Assembly: GCF_010731795.1 (NCBI RefSeq)
Contig: NZ_AP022591.1
Span: 744,001-808,000, forward strand
Source: Mycolicibacterium celeriflavum
GTDB lineage: Bacteria > Actinomycetota > Actinomycetes > Mycobacteriales > Mycobacteriaceae
Length of the DNA: 64,000 nucleotides
Reading direction: 5' to 3'
The position numbers and the translations under genes are program-made. This document shows positions 37,032 through 45,788 of the stretch, piece by piece. The notes under the pieces are model-generated. The model was not told the origin of the DNA. It did no database searches and saw only the letters and a program-made list of their open reading frames with translations. Every line of letters begins with the position of its first letter. Position 1 is the first letter of the stretch.

Positions 37032-37982
37032 TCATGCGCCCAGGATCTCTCGCAGCAAGGCAACCTCGATGTTACCGCCGGACACGATGATCACCGTTCG
37101 GCCCGCGAGGCTGGACCCCTTACGGTACGCGGCCAGCGCCACCGCACCGCTGGGTTCGCTCACAAGATGAGCGCGCGCAGCGAGTTTCACTACCGCCGAA
37201 CGGATTTCGTCTTCGGTGACCGTGACGACGTCATCGAGCACATGCCGAAGATGGGCGAAGGTCAGCTCCGAAGGTTGCGAGCGCAGGCCGTCGGCGATGG
37301 TGCGGTTGCGCGCTTCGATCGACCAGTCGACCCGGTGCCCGACGCGCAAGCCCTCTGCGGTGTCGGCCGCGAGTTCTGGTTCCACGCCGATCACCCGGGC
37401 GTTGGGACACAACGCCTTCACCGCCGTTCCGATACCGGACGCGAGACCGCCGCCGCTGACGGGGACCAGCACCGTGTCGACATTGGGCAGATCCTCGGCG
37501 ATCTCGAGCCCGATCGTGCCCTGCCCCGCGATGATGTCGGGATGGTCGAAGGGCGGTATGAGGACGCCGCCGGTCTCCTCCACCACCTCGGCGGCGACCC
37601 GCTCCCGTTGTCCCGCAGCGCACAACACCACCCGCGCCCCGTGACTGCGGGTGGCCGCCACCTTCACGTTCGGCGTCTCCTCGGGCATCACGATGTGCGC
37701 CGGCACCGCGTACACCGCCGCCGCGTACGCCACCGCCTGGGCGTGGTTTCCGCTCGAGTACGCCACCACTCCCCTGGTGCGCACGGATTCGTCGAGATGA
37801 CCGATCGCGTTGAACGCGCCCCGCACCTTGAACGCCCCGATCGACTGCAGGCTCTCGGGCTTGACCCAGAGCGGCCGTTCTTCGTCGCCCGCCCACGGCG
37901 CCGGAAGCAGCGGCGTGCGCAGCACGAAGGCGCGGATGCGCGCGGCCGCCTCCTCGATGTCGTCCAGTGTCACCAGGTCCAC
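37032..37982 (-). CDS. Threonine dehydratase-like PLP enzyme
   Basis: A 316-residue fold-type II PLP enzyme. The lysine is in SIGAFKVRGAFNAIG (Lys52), the substrate motif is SSGNHAQAVAYAA, and the PLP phosphate loop is SGGGLASG; SGGNIEVALL near the end resembles threonine/serine dehydratases and serine racemases. No ACT domain, so it is the catabolic type. GTG 37982 has a GGGGAG site 11 nt upstream; an ATG at 38039 would overlap the divergent DCC gene start. It makes 2-oxobutanoate or pyruvate plus ammonia. Confidence 0.88.
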   Translation of the reverse strand: MDLVTLDDIEEAAARIRAFVLRTPLLPAPWAGDEERPLWVKPESLQSIGAFKVRGAFNAIGHLDESVRTRGVVAYSSGNHAQAVAYAAAVYAVPAHIVMPEETPNVKVAATRSHGARVVLCAAGQRERVAAEVVEETGGVLIPPFDHPDIIAGQGTIGLEIAEDLPNVDTVLVPVSGGGLASGIGTAVKALCPNARVIGVEPELAADTAEGLRVGHRVDWSIEARNRTIADGLRSQPSELTFAHLRHVLDDVVTVTEDEIRSAVVKLAARAHLVSEPSGAVALAAYRKGSSLAGRTVIIVSGGNIEVALLREILGA

Positions 37983-38037
37983 GAGCTCAGTGTGCTCCCC
38001 GGTTGGACGGCGCGGCGCCCAGGAGGACAATGGGGTC

Positions 38038-38415
38038 ATGGCCGGAACCCTGTTCTTCGACGGCAATTGTGGGATGTGCACCCGCGCGGTGTACTTCGTG
38101 CAGAAGCTGAACCGGACCGGGGACATGCGGATCGAGCCCCTGCAGGGCGAGGGTGTCGCGCAACGGTTGGGCGTTCCCGAGTCGCAGATCCTCGATGCCG
38201 CACGTTGGCTGGACGACTCGGGAGATGTCTACGCCGGCGCGGAGGCGATGAATGCGGCGGTCGCGGCAGCACTGGGCGCCCGGCTTCCGCTGCTCGTGTA
38301 CCGCATTCCGGGCATGCGCTCGCTTCAAGACGCGATCTACCGATATGTCGCCGGACACCGCTACCGCTTTCCGGGCACGACTCCCTACTGCGAGTCGAGT
38401 CCCGTCGGCTGCTGA
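38038..38415 (+). CDS. DCC/DUF393 thiol-disulfide oxidoreductase-like protein
   Basis: A 125-residue protein with the family signature LFFDGNCGMCTRAV; Cys11 and Cys14 form a CxxC pair, and a thioredoxin-like fold is expected. ATG 38038 follows AGGAGG by 11 nt. Its start codon physically overlaps the alternative ATG (38039) of the PLP gene on the other strand. DCC proteins are poorly characterised; redox or membrane-lipid-related roles are proposed. Confidence 0.85.
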   Translation: MAGTLFFDGNCGMCTRAVYFVQKLNRTGDMRIEPLQGEGVAQRLGVPESQILDAARWLDDSGDVYAGAEAMNAAVAAALGARLPLLVYRIPGMRSLQDAIYRYVAGHRYRFPGTTPYCESSPVGC

Positions 38416-38433
38416 CACGATGCGCGCACCCAG

Positions 38434-39066
38434 CTAAAGCCCGGCGATCCCGTCGAGCAGGCGGTCGAGGACGGCATCCATGTCGCGGCGCGCCTGCGCG
38501 CGATCGGCCGCCCGCGATACATACAGTGCGGCCTCGTCGAGCGCCCCGAGCACGACGTGCGCCGTGGCGCGCGGCGGCTGTTCCGGGATGGCGCCCTCGG
38601 TGATGGCGTGTGCGAGCATCCCCTCGATGACCCCGAGGCCGTACTTCATTCCGACCTCGCGCCAGCGACCCCACCCGAGCACCGCGGGCGCGTCGATCAG
38701 GACGACCTGCTGCACGTCGGGTTCGGCGCAGCAGTCCAGGAAAAGCCGAGCACCGACCCGCATGGCCTCCAGCGGATCCAATGGCTGCCGTGCACTTATC
38801 TCACGCGCGATGTCGGTGACCATGCCGCATTCGATCTCTTCGTACACCGCTTCGAACAGGCCCGCCTTGTCTCGGAACTGGTGATAGAGCGCACCTCGGG
38901 TGACACCCGCGGCCGCAACGATGGCCTGCGTCGATACCTCGGCGAATCCCTTGTCCGCGAACAATTTCCGAGCTGCACTCATCAGTTGAGCGCGCGTTGC
39001 GGCGGTGCGCTCGGCCTGGGTGCGGCGACCGCGTGAGCCGGCGGCGGCCCGACCATTGACTTTCAT
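38434..39066 (-). CDS. TetR/AcrR family regulator
   Basis: A 210-residue TetR protein. Helix-turn-helix: SAARKLFADKGFAEVSTQAI then AAGVTRGALYHQFRDKAGLF. The C-terminal domain is helical with LDEAALYVSRAADRAQ. Its start codon lies inside one arm of a 22-bp-spaced direct repeat shared with the divergent hydrolase gene, so it probably represses both. It converges with the DCC gene. Confidence 0.92.
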   Translation of the reverse strand: MKVNGRAAAGSRGRRTQAERTAATRAQLMSAARKLFADKGFAEVSTQAIVAAAGVTRGALYHQFRDKAGLFEAVYEEIECGMVTDIAREISARQPLDPLEAMRVGARLFLDCCAEPDVQQVVLIDAPAVLGWGRWREVGMKYGLGVIEGMLAHAITEGAIPEQPPRATAHVVLGALDEAALYVSRAADRAQARRDMDAVLDRLLDGIAGL

Positions 39067-39106
39067 ACAGAGTGCACGTAACTTTCATACCGAGTGCTTG
39101 TAAGTT
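39064..39106. promoter_or_regulatory. Two direct repeats, likely TetR operator
   Basis: CATACAGAGTGCACGTAA (from 39064) and CATACCGAGTGCTTGTAA (from 39086) repeat with 22-bp spacing, about two helical turns, so two dimers could bind the same DNA face. The first repeat overlaps the TetR ATG (39066); the second ends 21 bp before the hydrolase ATG (39127). Confidence 0.65.
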
Positions 39107-39126
39107 GCACGGAAAGGATAGCGAAC

Positions 39127-39966
39127 ATGCCGCAGGTCGCGTTGGAACAGTCCACGATCGATTACCGCGTGTTGGGCCCGGAAGACTCGCCACATCCGCC
39201 CGTGGTTTTCGTGCACGGCATTCTCGTGGACAGCCGTCTCTGGGATCGGGTGGCCGACGGGCTCGCGCGGCAGGGTTACCGCTGTTACCTGCCCACCTGG
39301 CCACTGGGTTCGCACACCACTCCGGTGAATCCCGGGGTTGAGCTGTCGCCGCACGCGGTGGCCGGAATGGTCCGCGATTTCATTGCTGCGCTCGGGTTGT
39401 CGGATGTGACGCTGGTCGGCAACGACACCGGAGGTGGTCTGTGCCAGTTGGTCGTCGACGATGACCCCGATCGAATCGGACGGTTGGTGCTCACCAATTG
39501 CGATGCCTTCGACAAGTTTCCGCCGTTCCCGTTCAACGTGGTGTTCGCGCTGCTGCGCGGGCCGATTTCGATCAAGGTGTTGTTCGACCTGATGAGGGTG
39601 ACCGCGCTGCGTCATTCCCCGCTCGGCTTCGGCCTTCTGGCACAGCCGGATCCCCGGCTGACCGCGTCATGGCTCGAGCCCGCCCGCAGCGACGTGCGGA
39701 TCCGTCGCGATCTGGCGCGTCTGCTGCGCGCGGTCGCCCGGACGGACCTGACGGATGTGGCCACCAGATTGCCTCGCTTCACCAAGCCGGTCACCTTGGT
39801 GTGGGGTCAGCGCGACCGCGCCTTCACACCCGCGCTCGGCAGACGTCTGGCCGCGGTGTTCCCGCACTCGACGCTGGTCGAGGTGCCCGAGTCGAGGACT
39901 TTTGTGTCCCTTGACGCACCCGCGGCCGTGATCGACGCGATCTCGCAGCCGGTGCCGCTCCGTTGA
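39127..39966 (+). CDS. Alpha/beta hydrolase with Asp nucleophile (dehalogenase-like), His unclear
   Basis: A 279-residue alpha/beta hydrolase. The oxyanion motif VFVHGILVDSRLW is near residue 25. The nucleophile elbow reads VGNDTGGGLCQ, with Asp rather than Ser, as in haloalkane dehalogenases and epoxide hydrolases. The acid may be the Asp in WGQRDRAF. At the usual His position the sequence is VPESRTFVSLDAP, with Arg-Thr in place of the expected Gly/Ser-His. Activity is therefore uncertain. It is controlled with the divergent TetR gene by a shared operator. Confidence 0.8.
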   Translation: MPQVALEQSTIDYRVLGPEDSPHPPVVFVHGILVDSRLWDRVADGLARQGYRCYLPTWPLGSHTTPVNPGVELSPHAVAGMVRDFIAALGLSDVTLVGNDTGGGLCQLVVDDDPDRIGRLVLTNCDAFDKFPPFPFNVVFALLRGPISIKVLFDLMRVTALRHSPLGFGLLAQPDPRLTASWLEPARSDVRIRRDLARLLRAVARTDLTDVATRLPRFTKPVTLVWGQRDRAFTPALGRRLAAVFPHSTLVEVPESRTFVSLDAPAAVIDAISQPVPLR

Positions 39967-40043
39967 GCTGAAGCCCTTCCTGGGTGAACCGTCGCTAGCT
40001 GGGGTACTCCCCTCACCGATTGCCACGGTCGAGGAGGCTGCCG

Positions 40044-41537
40044 ATGAGTCCCGGGGTGCAAACCGGCACGATCACCACGCAGGTTCCCGCCCGGTTGGAC
40101 CGGCTGCCGTGGTCGCGGTTTCACTGGCGCGTGGTTCTCGGGCTCGGCGGAGTGTGGATCCTCGACGGCCTCGAAGTCACCATGGTGGGCAACGTCGCTT
40201 CGCGACTGACCGAGAGCGGCAGCGGAATCGAGTTGAACGCAGGCGAAATCGGCATCGCAGCAGCGATCTACATCGCCGGCGCGTGCTTGGGCGCCTTGTT
40301 CTTCGGGCAGCTCACCGACAGGTTCGGCCGCAAGAAGCTGTTTCTGCTCACGCTCGGGGTCTACCTAGCCGCCACGGTGGCAACGGCTTTCGCGTTCGCG
40401 CCGTGGTACTTCTACATAGCGCGGTTCTTCACCGGCGCCGGCATCGGCGGCGAATACGCCGCTATCAACTCCGCCATCGACGAGTTGATCCCTGCCCGCG
40501 TCCGCGGCCGCGTCGACCTGATCATCAACGGCTCCTACTGGCTGGGCGCGGCCGGTGGTGCCGCCGGTGCGTTGCTGTTGTTGAACAAGTCGATTTTCCC
40601 AGCCGACGTCGGATGGCGTATCGCGTTCGGAATCGGCGCCCTGTTCGGTCTCGTCGTGCTCGTGGTGCGGCGCAACGTTCCGGAAAGCCCGCGCTGGCTG
40701 TTCATTCACGGCCGGGAAGACGAAGCCGAACGCGTCGTGGGTGCGATCGAGCGGGAGGTGGGGCGCGAGACCGGGCAGTCACTCTCAGAACCCGAGGGAA
40801 CGCTGACCGTGCGTCAACGCAAGACGATCTCGTTCCGGGAGATCGCCCGCGTCGCGTTCACCAAATACCCGCGCCGGGCGGTGCTGGGCCTCGCGCTGTT
40901 CATCGGGCAGGCATTCCTCTATAACGCGTTCACGTTCAACCTCGGCACCCTGCTGAGCAACTTCTTCGACGTCGCGTCCGGCGTCGTGCCGATGTTCTAT
41001 GCGCTCTGGGCGCTGAGCAACTTCGCCGGTCCGATTCTGCTGGGCCGGTTCTTCGACACCGTCGGCCGAAAACCGATGATCGCGTTGGCATATCTGGGTT
41101 CGGCTGCCGTCGCCGTCCTGCTGACGGTGCTGTTCGTCTCCGAGATGGGCGGGGTGTGGATGTTCATGGCCGTGCTCGGCGTCTGCTTCTTTCTCGCGTC
41201 GTCCGGCGCCAGCGCGGCGTACCTCACCGTCAGCGAGATATTCCCGATGGAGACACGCGCCCTGGCGATCGCGTTCTTCTACGCGGTGGGAACCGCGGTC
41301 GGTGGCATCACCGGGCCCCTGCTGTTCGGCCAACTCATCGAGTCCGGCGACCGCGGACTCGTCGCGGTGTCGTTCCTGATCGGCGCGGCGGTGATGGCGG
41401 TCGGCGGAGTCGTCGAACTGATACTGGGCGTGAAAGCAGAAGGTCAGCGACTCGAGGACCTGGCGCTGCCGTTGACGACGGCCGACGAGGAGGAGTCCGC
41501 GGACGTGCCTGCGCCGCCCGAGGCGTCGACGCAATGA
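40044..41537 (+). CDS. MFS transporter, sugar-porter/metabolite-H+ symporter type
   Basis: A 497-residue 12-helix transporter. The sugar-porter motif GQLTDRFGRKKLFLLT follows helix 2, the second half has RFFDTVGRKPMIAL, and PESPRWLF is present after helix 6. A cytoplasmic loop separates the halves. Substrate is likely a small organic acid, aromatic acid or sugar. ATG 40044 has a GAGGAGG site. The C-terminus ends in a polar acidic tail and overlaps the next start (ATGA). Confidence 0.9.
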   Translation: MSPGVQTGTITTQVPARLDRLPWSRFHWRVVLGLGGVWILDGLEVTMVGNVASRLTESGSGIELNAGEIGIAAAIYIAGACLGALFFGQLTDRFGRKKLFLLTLGVYLAATVATAFAFAPWYFYIARFFTGAGIGGEYAAINSAIDELIPARVRGRVDLIINGSYWLGAAGGAAGALLLLNKSIFPADVGWRIAFGIGALFGLVVLVVRRNVPESPRWLFIHGREDEAERVVGAIEREVGRETGQSLSEPEGTLTVRQRKTISFREIARVAFTKYPRRAVLGLALFIGQAFLYNAFTFNLGTLLSNFFDVASGVVPMFYALWALSNFAGPILLGRFFDTVGRKPMIALAYLGSAAVAVLLTVLFVSEMGGVWMFMAVLGVCFFLASSGASAAYLTVSEIFPMETRALAIAFFYAVGTAVGGITGPLLFGQLIESGDRGLVAVSFLIGAAVMAVGGVVELILGVKAEGQRLEDLALPLTTADEEESADVPAPPEASTQ

Positions 41538-41773
41538 CGTTGGCGTGTCGCGTATTCGGGCACGACCCGACATTTCGGGTCGACGGTCGCACCATGCGGT
41601 GGCGGTGCGAGCGCTGCGGCGAAGCGCAGGGCGCCAAGGATTACCCGTCCGCGGCCGACGCACTGCGGTACGCCACCGCGTTCAACAAGCGCGATACCGA
41701 CGACTTGGGCAGGCGTGCACCGCTTCTCGGCTTGCTGCCGCTGCGGCTGTGGCGGGCGCTGCGGCGCCGTTAG
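41534..41773 (+). CDS. Small zinc-finger-like conserved protein
   Basis: A 79-residue protein from ATG 41534, which overlaps the MFS stop, so it is coupled. It opens MTLACRVFGHDPTF and then WRCERCGEAQG, giving Cys-x2-Cys and other Cys/His residues that may bind zinc. Rest: YPSAADALRYATAFNKRD and a basic tail RLWRALRRR. The role is unknown. Its end overlaps the convergent mycolate methyltransferase gene. Confidence 0.65.
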   Translation: MTLACRVFGHDPTFRVDGRTMRWRCERCGEAQGAKDYPSAADALRYATAFNKRDTDDLGRRAPLLGLLPLRLWRALRRR

Positions 41774-42657
41774 CTCTTGGTCAGGGTGAACTGGCAGACG
41801 TCGGTGTAACCCTCGCGGAACAAGTCGGCGCAACCGGTCAAGTACTTCATGTACCGGTCGTAGACCTCTTGCGACTGAATGGCGATCGCCTCGTCCTTGT
41901 GCGCCTCGAGCGCGGCGCTCCAGTGGTCCAGGGTGCGCGCGTAGTGCAGCCGCAGGGGCTGCACGAGCCGGACGTTGAAGCCGGCCTTGGTTGCATGCTC
42001 CTCGACGGCGGTCACCTGCGGTAGATCTCCGCCCGGGAAGATCTCGTCCATGATGAACTTGAAGAACCGGATCTTTGTCATGGTGATGGGCAGGCCGCGC
42101 TTCTCGAACTCTTCGTTGCTGGGCTTGACGATGGTGTGCAACATCATCACGCCGTCGGCAGGCAGCACGTCGTAGGCGGTCTTGAAGAACTCGTCATAAC
42201 GGTCGCGACCGAAGTGCTCGAATGCACCGATGGACACGATGCGGTCGACCGGCTCGTGGAACTGCTCCCAGCCCTGCAGCAGGACCCGCTTGCTGCGGGG
42301 GCTGTCGAGCTCGTCGAGCACGTTCTGGACATGGGCCTGCTGGTTCTTGCTCAGAGTCAGCCCTATGACGTTGACGTCGTAGCGCTGTACTGCGCGCTTG
42401 ATCGTCGCGCCCCAGCCGCAGCCGACGTCGAGAAGCGTCATCCCGGGCTGAAGTCCGAGCTTGCCGAGTGACAGGTCGATCTTGGCGAGCTGCGCTTCCT
42501 CGAGCGTCATGTCGTCGCGCTCGAAGTAGGCGCAACTGTAGGTCTGGGTGGGGTCGAGGAACAGCCGGTAGAAGTCGTCGGACAGGTCGTAATGCGACTG
42601 CACGTCCTCGAAATGCGGCGTCAGGTCCTGGGCGGTGTCGGTCGATTTTTCTGGCAC
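41770..42657 (-). CDS. Mycolic acid cyclopropane synthase/methyltransferase family (UmaA-like)
   Basis: A 295-residue S-adenosylmethionine-dependent methyltransferase. SAM motif LLDVGCGWGATIKRA is at about 75-90; before it comes HYDLSDDFYRLFLDPTQTYS and after it LQGWEQFHEPVDRIVSIGAFEHF. The C-terminus (YMKYLTGCADLFREGYTDVCQFTLTK) resembles UmaA. It adds a methyl or cyclopropane group to unsaturated mycolic or other fatty acids in the cell envelope. GTG 42657 is the probable start. The 230-bp gap to the next gene looks empty. Confidence 0.9.
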   Translation of the reverse strand: MPEKSTDTAQDLTPHFEDVQSHYDLSDDFYRLFLDPTQTYSCAYFERDDMTLEEAQLAKIDLSLGKLGLQPGMTLLDVGCGWGATIKRAVQRYDVNVIGLTLSKNQQAHVQNVLDELDSPRSKRVLLQGWEQFHEPVDRIVSIGAFEHFGRDRYDEFFKTAYDVLPADGVMMLHTIVKPSNEEFEKRGLPITMTKIRFFKFIMDEIFPGGDLPQVTAVEEHATKAGFNVRLVQPLRLHYARTLDHWSAALEAHKDEAIAIQSQEVYDRYMKYLTGCADLFREGYTDVCQFTLTKS

Positions 42658-42888
42658 GGTCAGCCTCTGGCGTTGGAAGTGGTCAGGTTCGAAGCTCCGC
42701 ACGGTTCGAGAGCCTCCCCCGTCGGTGGCAGTTTACGCACAGCGCTTGCCCGGAGACGGCATTGCCCTGGTCATCGGGCCAAGCCGCGATGTTCGAGCGC
42801 CCAGCGCAGTGTGTCGTGCTGCTGGGAACCGCACTATCCTGGCAGGTGCATGTCAGTAGTCCCTCGAGAAGTGGAACGGAGACCGATC

Positions 42889-43110
42889 ATGACCAGACCT
42901 GACGGCCTCGCGTTCGGCGAAGGCATTCCCGAAGCCATTCCTGAAGCAGATGTCGCGGAGCAGCGCATCCCGGTGGACCCGGACGAGGACGACACCTGGC
43001 TGGATGCTGCTGCGGACTCGACCGCACGCACGTGGGACGCCGACGAGGCGGATCTCATCGAGCAGTCGATCGAGGTGCCGGTTCCCGACGACGACCTCGA
43101 GCTCGAGTAA
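42889..43110 (+). CDS. Small acidic hypothetical protein
   Basis: A 73-residue acidic protein from ATG 42889 behind a GGAG site. It is rich in Asp/Glu (PVDPDEDDTWLDAAADS, WDADEADLIEQSIEVPVPDD) with few basic residues, so it is probably disordered or a small adaptor. No family recognised. In a nearby upstream frame an alternative start is possible. Confidence 0.5.
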   Translation: MTRPDGLAFGEGIPEAIPEADVAEQRIPVDPDEDDTWLDAAADSTARTWDADEADLIEQSIEVPVPDDDLELE

Positions 43111-43194
43111 CGGGCGCCCGGTTCTGCGCGCAGTCAGCAAGCACGTCGGACCGATCGGCTGCCACCACCGGCCGTCGGTAGTAAGCATGAGGCC

Positions 43195-43539
43195 ATGGAC
43201 CTGCGTGCAGAACTCTTGGAGACCCTCGACTTCGATCCCGGCGCGTCCCGTGTTTTCGGCCAGCCTTATGAAGCGGCCGACGGCACAACCGTCATTCCCG
43301 TCGCGGAGGTACGGGGACGGGCACGGCGCGGCGGTGAGGCGAACGTCAGGGTGCTGACCAAACCGGCCGGCGTGTTCGTCGTCAAGGACGGCGACGCCGC
43401 ATGGCGACCCGCGGTCGACGTGACGCGCATTGCGTTGACGGGCATCCTGGTCGGGCTGGTCTCGGCGACGCTTGCCGGGGTGGCGATGGTGCGTCGTCCG
43501 CCGTGGCCCGATCTGTACGGGGACATCTCGTCGCGGTAG
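43195..43539 (+). CDS. GerW/YtfJ-like protein
   Basis: A 114-residue protein resembling the sporulation-protein YtfJ/GerW family: FGQPYEAADGTTVIPVAEVRGRARRGG, then AGVFVVKDGDAAWRPAVDVTRIAL, each within the family pattern, and a final hydrophobic helix. These occur in non-sporulating bacteria too; role unknown. Start ATG 43195. Confidence 0.75.
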   Translation: MDLRAELLETLDFDPGASRVFGQPYEAADGTTVIPVAEVRGRARRGGEANVRVLTKPAGVFVVKDGDAAWRPAVDVTRIALTGILVGLVSATLAGVAMVRRPPWPDLYGDISSR

Positions 43540-43620
43540 GACGTGCGAAGCGCGTTTCTGGTGCATCCGATCGAATGGACGCTAGGGTGCGGAAAACGCT
43601 TGCGAGAGAGCGAGGCAGCG

Positions 43621-44085
43621 GTGGACGGAGCGGTGACGGTGTCGATGGCGGCGCCGGCGGAGCGGATCTGGGACCTGATCGCCGATGTGCGCAACACCGG
43701 CAAATTCTCCCCTGAGGTGATGGAGGCCGAATGGCTCGGCGGCGCGACCGGCCCGGCGCTGGGCGCCCGGTTCCGCGGGCACGTCAAACGCAACGAGATC
43801 GGGCCGGTGTATTGGACGACATGTGAGGTGACCGCCTGTGAACCGGGCCGCGAGTTCGGGTTCGCGGTGCTGCTCGGCGACAAACCGGTGAACAACTGGC
43901 ACTACCGGCTCACCCCCGTCGAGGGCGGCACCGAGGTCACCGAGTCGTTCCGGCTGACCGACTCGATGCCGATGAAGGTGTTCTCGGTGCTGGGTGGTCA
44001 GCTTCGGCGCCGTCGCAACATTCGCGACATGCGCAAGACGCTCGAGCGCATCAAAGCCGTCGTCGAATCGCCCGACGGCGGTTGA
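43621..44085 (+). CDS. SRPBCC/polyketide cyclase-like protein
   Basis: A 154-residue START-like fold protein: VTVSMAAPAERIWDLIADVRN at the start, then EAEWLGGATGPALGARFRG and PVEGGTEVTESFRLTD, and a C-terminal helix RDMRKTLERIKAVVE. Such proteins bind hydrophobic ligands. GTG 43621 has a weak GAGG site. Function unknown. It converges with the esterase gene. Confidence 0.85.
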   Translation: MDGAVTVSMAAPAERIWDLIADVRNTGKFSPEVMEAEWLGGATGPALGARFRGHVKRNEIGPVYWTTCEVTACEPGREFGFAVLLGDKPVNNWHYRLTPVEGGTEVTESFRLTDSMPMKVFSVLGGQLRRRRNIRDMRKTLERIKAVVESPDGG

Positions 44086-44106
44086 CGCGCGGCGTCGGTG
44101 CGGTGA

Positions 44107-45066
44107 TCAGAGGCTGCGCAGGCGACGTACGCGATCGCTGATCGCCCGCCGCGATACGCCGGCGTTTCTGGCCAGCGCCTCGAACGCGTGCGGACAACCC
44201 GGGTACACGTGCAACTCGGTCGGCACCCCGGCGTCGGCGAGTCGGCGCGCATAGGAGATGTCCTCGTTGCGGAAGATGTCGAGATCACCCACGTCCAGGT
44301 AGGTGTCCGGGAGCCCGCGCAGGTCCGTGGCGCGGGCCGGCGCGGCGTACGGCGGCACGGAATCCGTCCCGGCGTCCGCACCGAGCAATGCGCCCCAACC
44401 GGTGAGGTTGTCGTCATAGGTCCATGTCAGATACGGCATCAGGGCCGGGTCGGGGGTGATGGGGCGGTCGTCGAGCATCGGGTAGATCAGAATCTGTGCA
44501 GCGATCGCCGGCCCGCCGCGATCCCGCGCCAGTAGACAGACGGCCGCCGCCAGGCCGCCGCCGGCGCTGTCGCCCATCACGGCGATCCGAGCGGGGTCGA
44601 CACCGAGCGTCGCGGCGTTTCCGGCCAGCCAGCTCAGCGCCGCAAAACAGTCCTCGACCGGCGTCGGGTGCGGGTGCTCCGGGGCGATGCGGTAGTCGAC
44701 GACCAGCATCGGCACGCCGGAGGCAGCCACGTAGTCGCGCACCGCTGCGTCGTACATGCGCCCGATGTGTTCGAGCCCGAAGATCATTCCGCCGCCATGT
44801 AGATACAGCGCCGCGCTGCCGGGTTGTGCCGCCGCCCGGTGGTACCAGCCGAGTCGTAGCGTCGTGCCGTCGTCGGTGCTCAACGAATACTGCGTGACTT
44901 CGATGCCCGCGGCGGGTGCCCATGCGGCGGCGACCGAGTCGAACATTCGGTGTCCGTTGACCCGCCGCGACTCGACGTCGCCCACCGGCGCGGGCGCGAT
45001 GTCACCGACCGCGGCCAGAAGCGGCGCCATTTCCGCGAGCACCTGGGCGTCGATGCCGAGAGCCAT
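44107..45066 (-). CDS. Alpha/beta hydrolase, HSL/Lip-type esterase
   Basis: A 319-residue esterase of the hormone-sensitive-lipase family. Oxyanion motif YLHGGGMIFG is near residue 90, the nucleophile is in VMGDSAGGGLAAA, the acid is Asp in VGDLDIFRNE and the His is in GCPHAFEAL. It should hydrolyse short acyl esters. No signal peptide. It resembles the Lip family of mycobacteria. Confidence 0.9.
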   Translation of the reverse strand: MALGIDAQVLAEMAPLLAAVGDIAPAPVGDVESRRVNGHRMFDSVAAAWAPAAGIEVTQYSLSTDDGTTLRLGWYHRAAAQPGSAALYLHGGGMIFGLEHIGRMYDAAVRDYVAASGVPMLVVDYRIAPEHPHPTPVEDCFAALSWLAGNAATLGVDPARIAVMGDSAGGGLAAAVCLLARDRGGPAIAAQILIYPMLDDRPITPDPALMPYLTWTYDDNLTGWGALLGADAGTDSVPPYAAPARATDLRGLPDTYLDVGDLDIFRNEDISYARRLADAGVPTELHVYPGCPHAFEALARNAGVSRRAISDRVRRLRSL

Positions 45067-45231
45067 GGCTCAGACATTAACGTGGCTGAACCCGTTGCGG
45101 CCCAGGATCAGCGCATCGTCCCGCTCGCCAGGAGGCGCGTATTGCGTTGTCGCCCTGCCTGAAACGCTTCGCGGCGCCGACAGGTTTGGTAGGAAGGTGC
45201 CAGTTGAGCGACGAAACCGAGGGAGCGTGCG

Positions 45232-45735
45232 ATGGGTCAATGGTCACGAGAAGAACTCGAGGACGCGTTCCGCCGCTACCAGGATGTGGTGGTCGACATC
45301 GGCCAGACGTGGAACTGGGCGAGCTATGCCGACCAGTTCACCGAAGACGCCACGTATGTCGAGCACGCACTGGGCAACATGTCCGGACGTGAGGCGATCC
45401 GCGACTGGATCGTCCCGACGATGAATACCTTTCCGGGCAGCGAAATGCCGTTCTATCCCGTCGAGTGGTACTCGATCGACGTCGACAAGGGCTGGGTCAT
45501 CAACCGGAACGTCAACACGATGAAGGATCCCGGCGACGGCAGCGTGTACGGCACACCGGTGCTCACCGTGCTCAAATATGCCGGTGACGGCAAGTGGAGC
45601 TACGAGGAAGACGCCTACAACCCGATGAACTTCCTGGTGATGGTGCAGGGCTACATTCAACGCTGCCACGAGCTCGGCACGATTTCCGACGACGCCCGGG
45701 CGTTCGCCGGGAACATGAACTGGCAGCTGTCCTAA
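45232..45735 (+). CDS. SnoaL/NTF2-like protein
   Basis: A 167-residue NTF2-fold protein: YADQFTEDATYVEHALGNMSGREAI, WYSIDVDKGWVINRNVNTM and GKWSYEEDAYNPMNF. Often annotated as nuclear transport factor 2 family. It precedes CYP124 by about 54 bp on the same strand, and may be co-transcribed. No catalytic motif seen. Confidence 0.75.
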   Translation: MGQWSREELEDAFRRYQDVVVDIGQTWNWASYADQFTEDATYVEHALGNMSGREAIRDWIVPTMNTFPGSEMPFYPVEWYSIDVDKGWVINRNVNTMKDPGDGSVYGTPVLTVLKYAGDGKWSYEEDAYNPMNFLVMVQGYIQRCHELGTISDDARAFAGNMNWQLS

Positions 45736-45788
45736 CGAATTTCCGCTTCTGCGGCCGCGCACGGCCTACCCTCGGAAGGGTGGCTATC

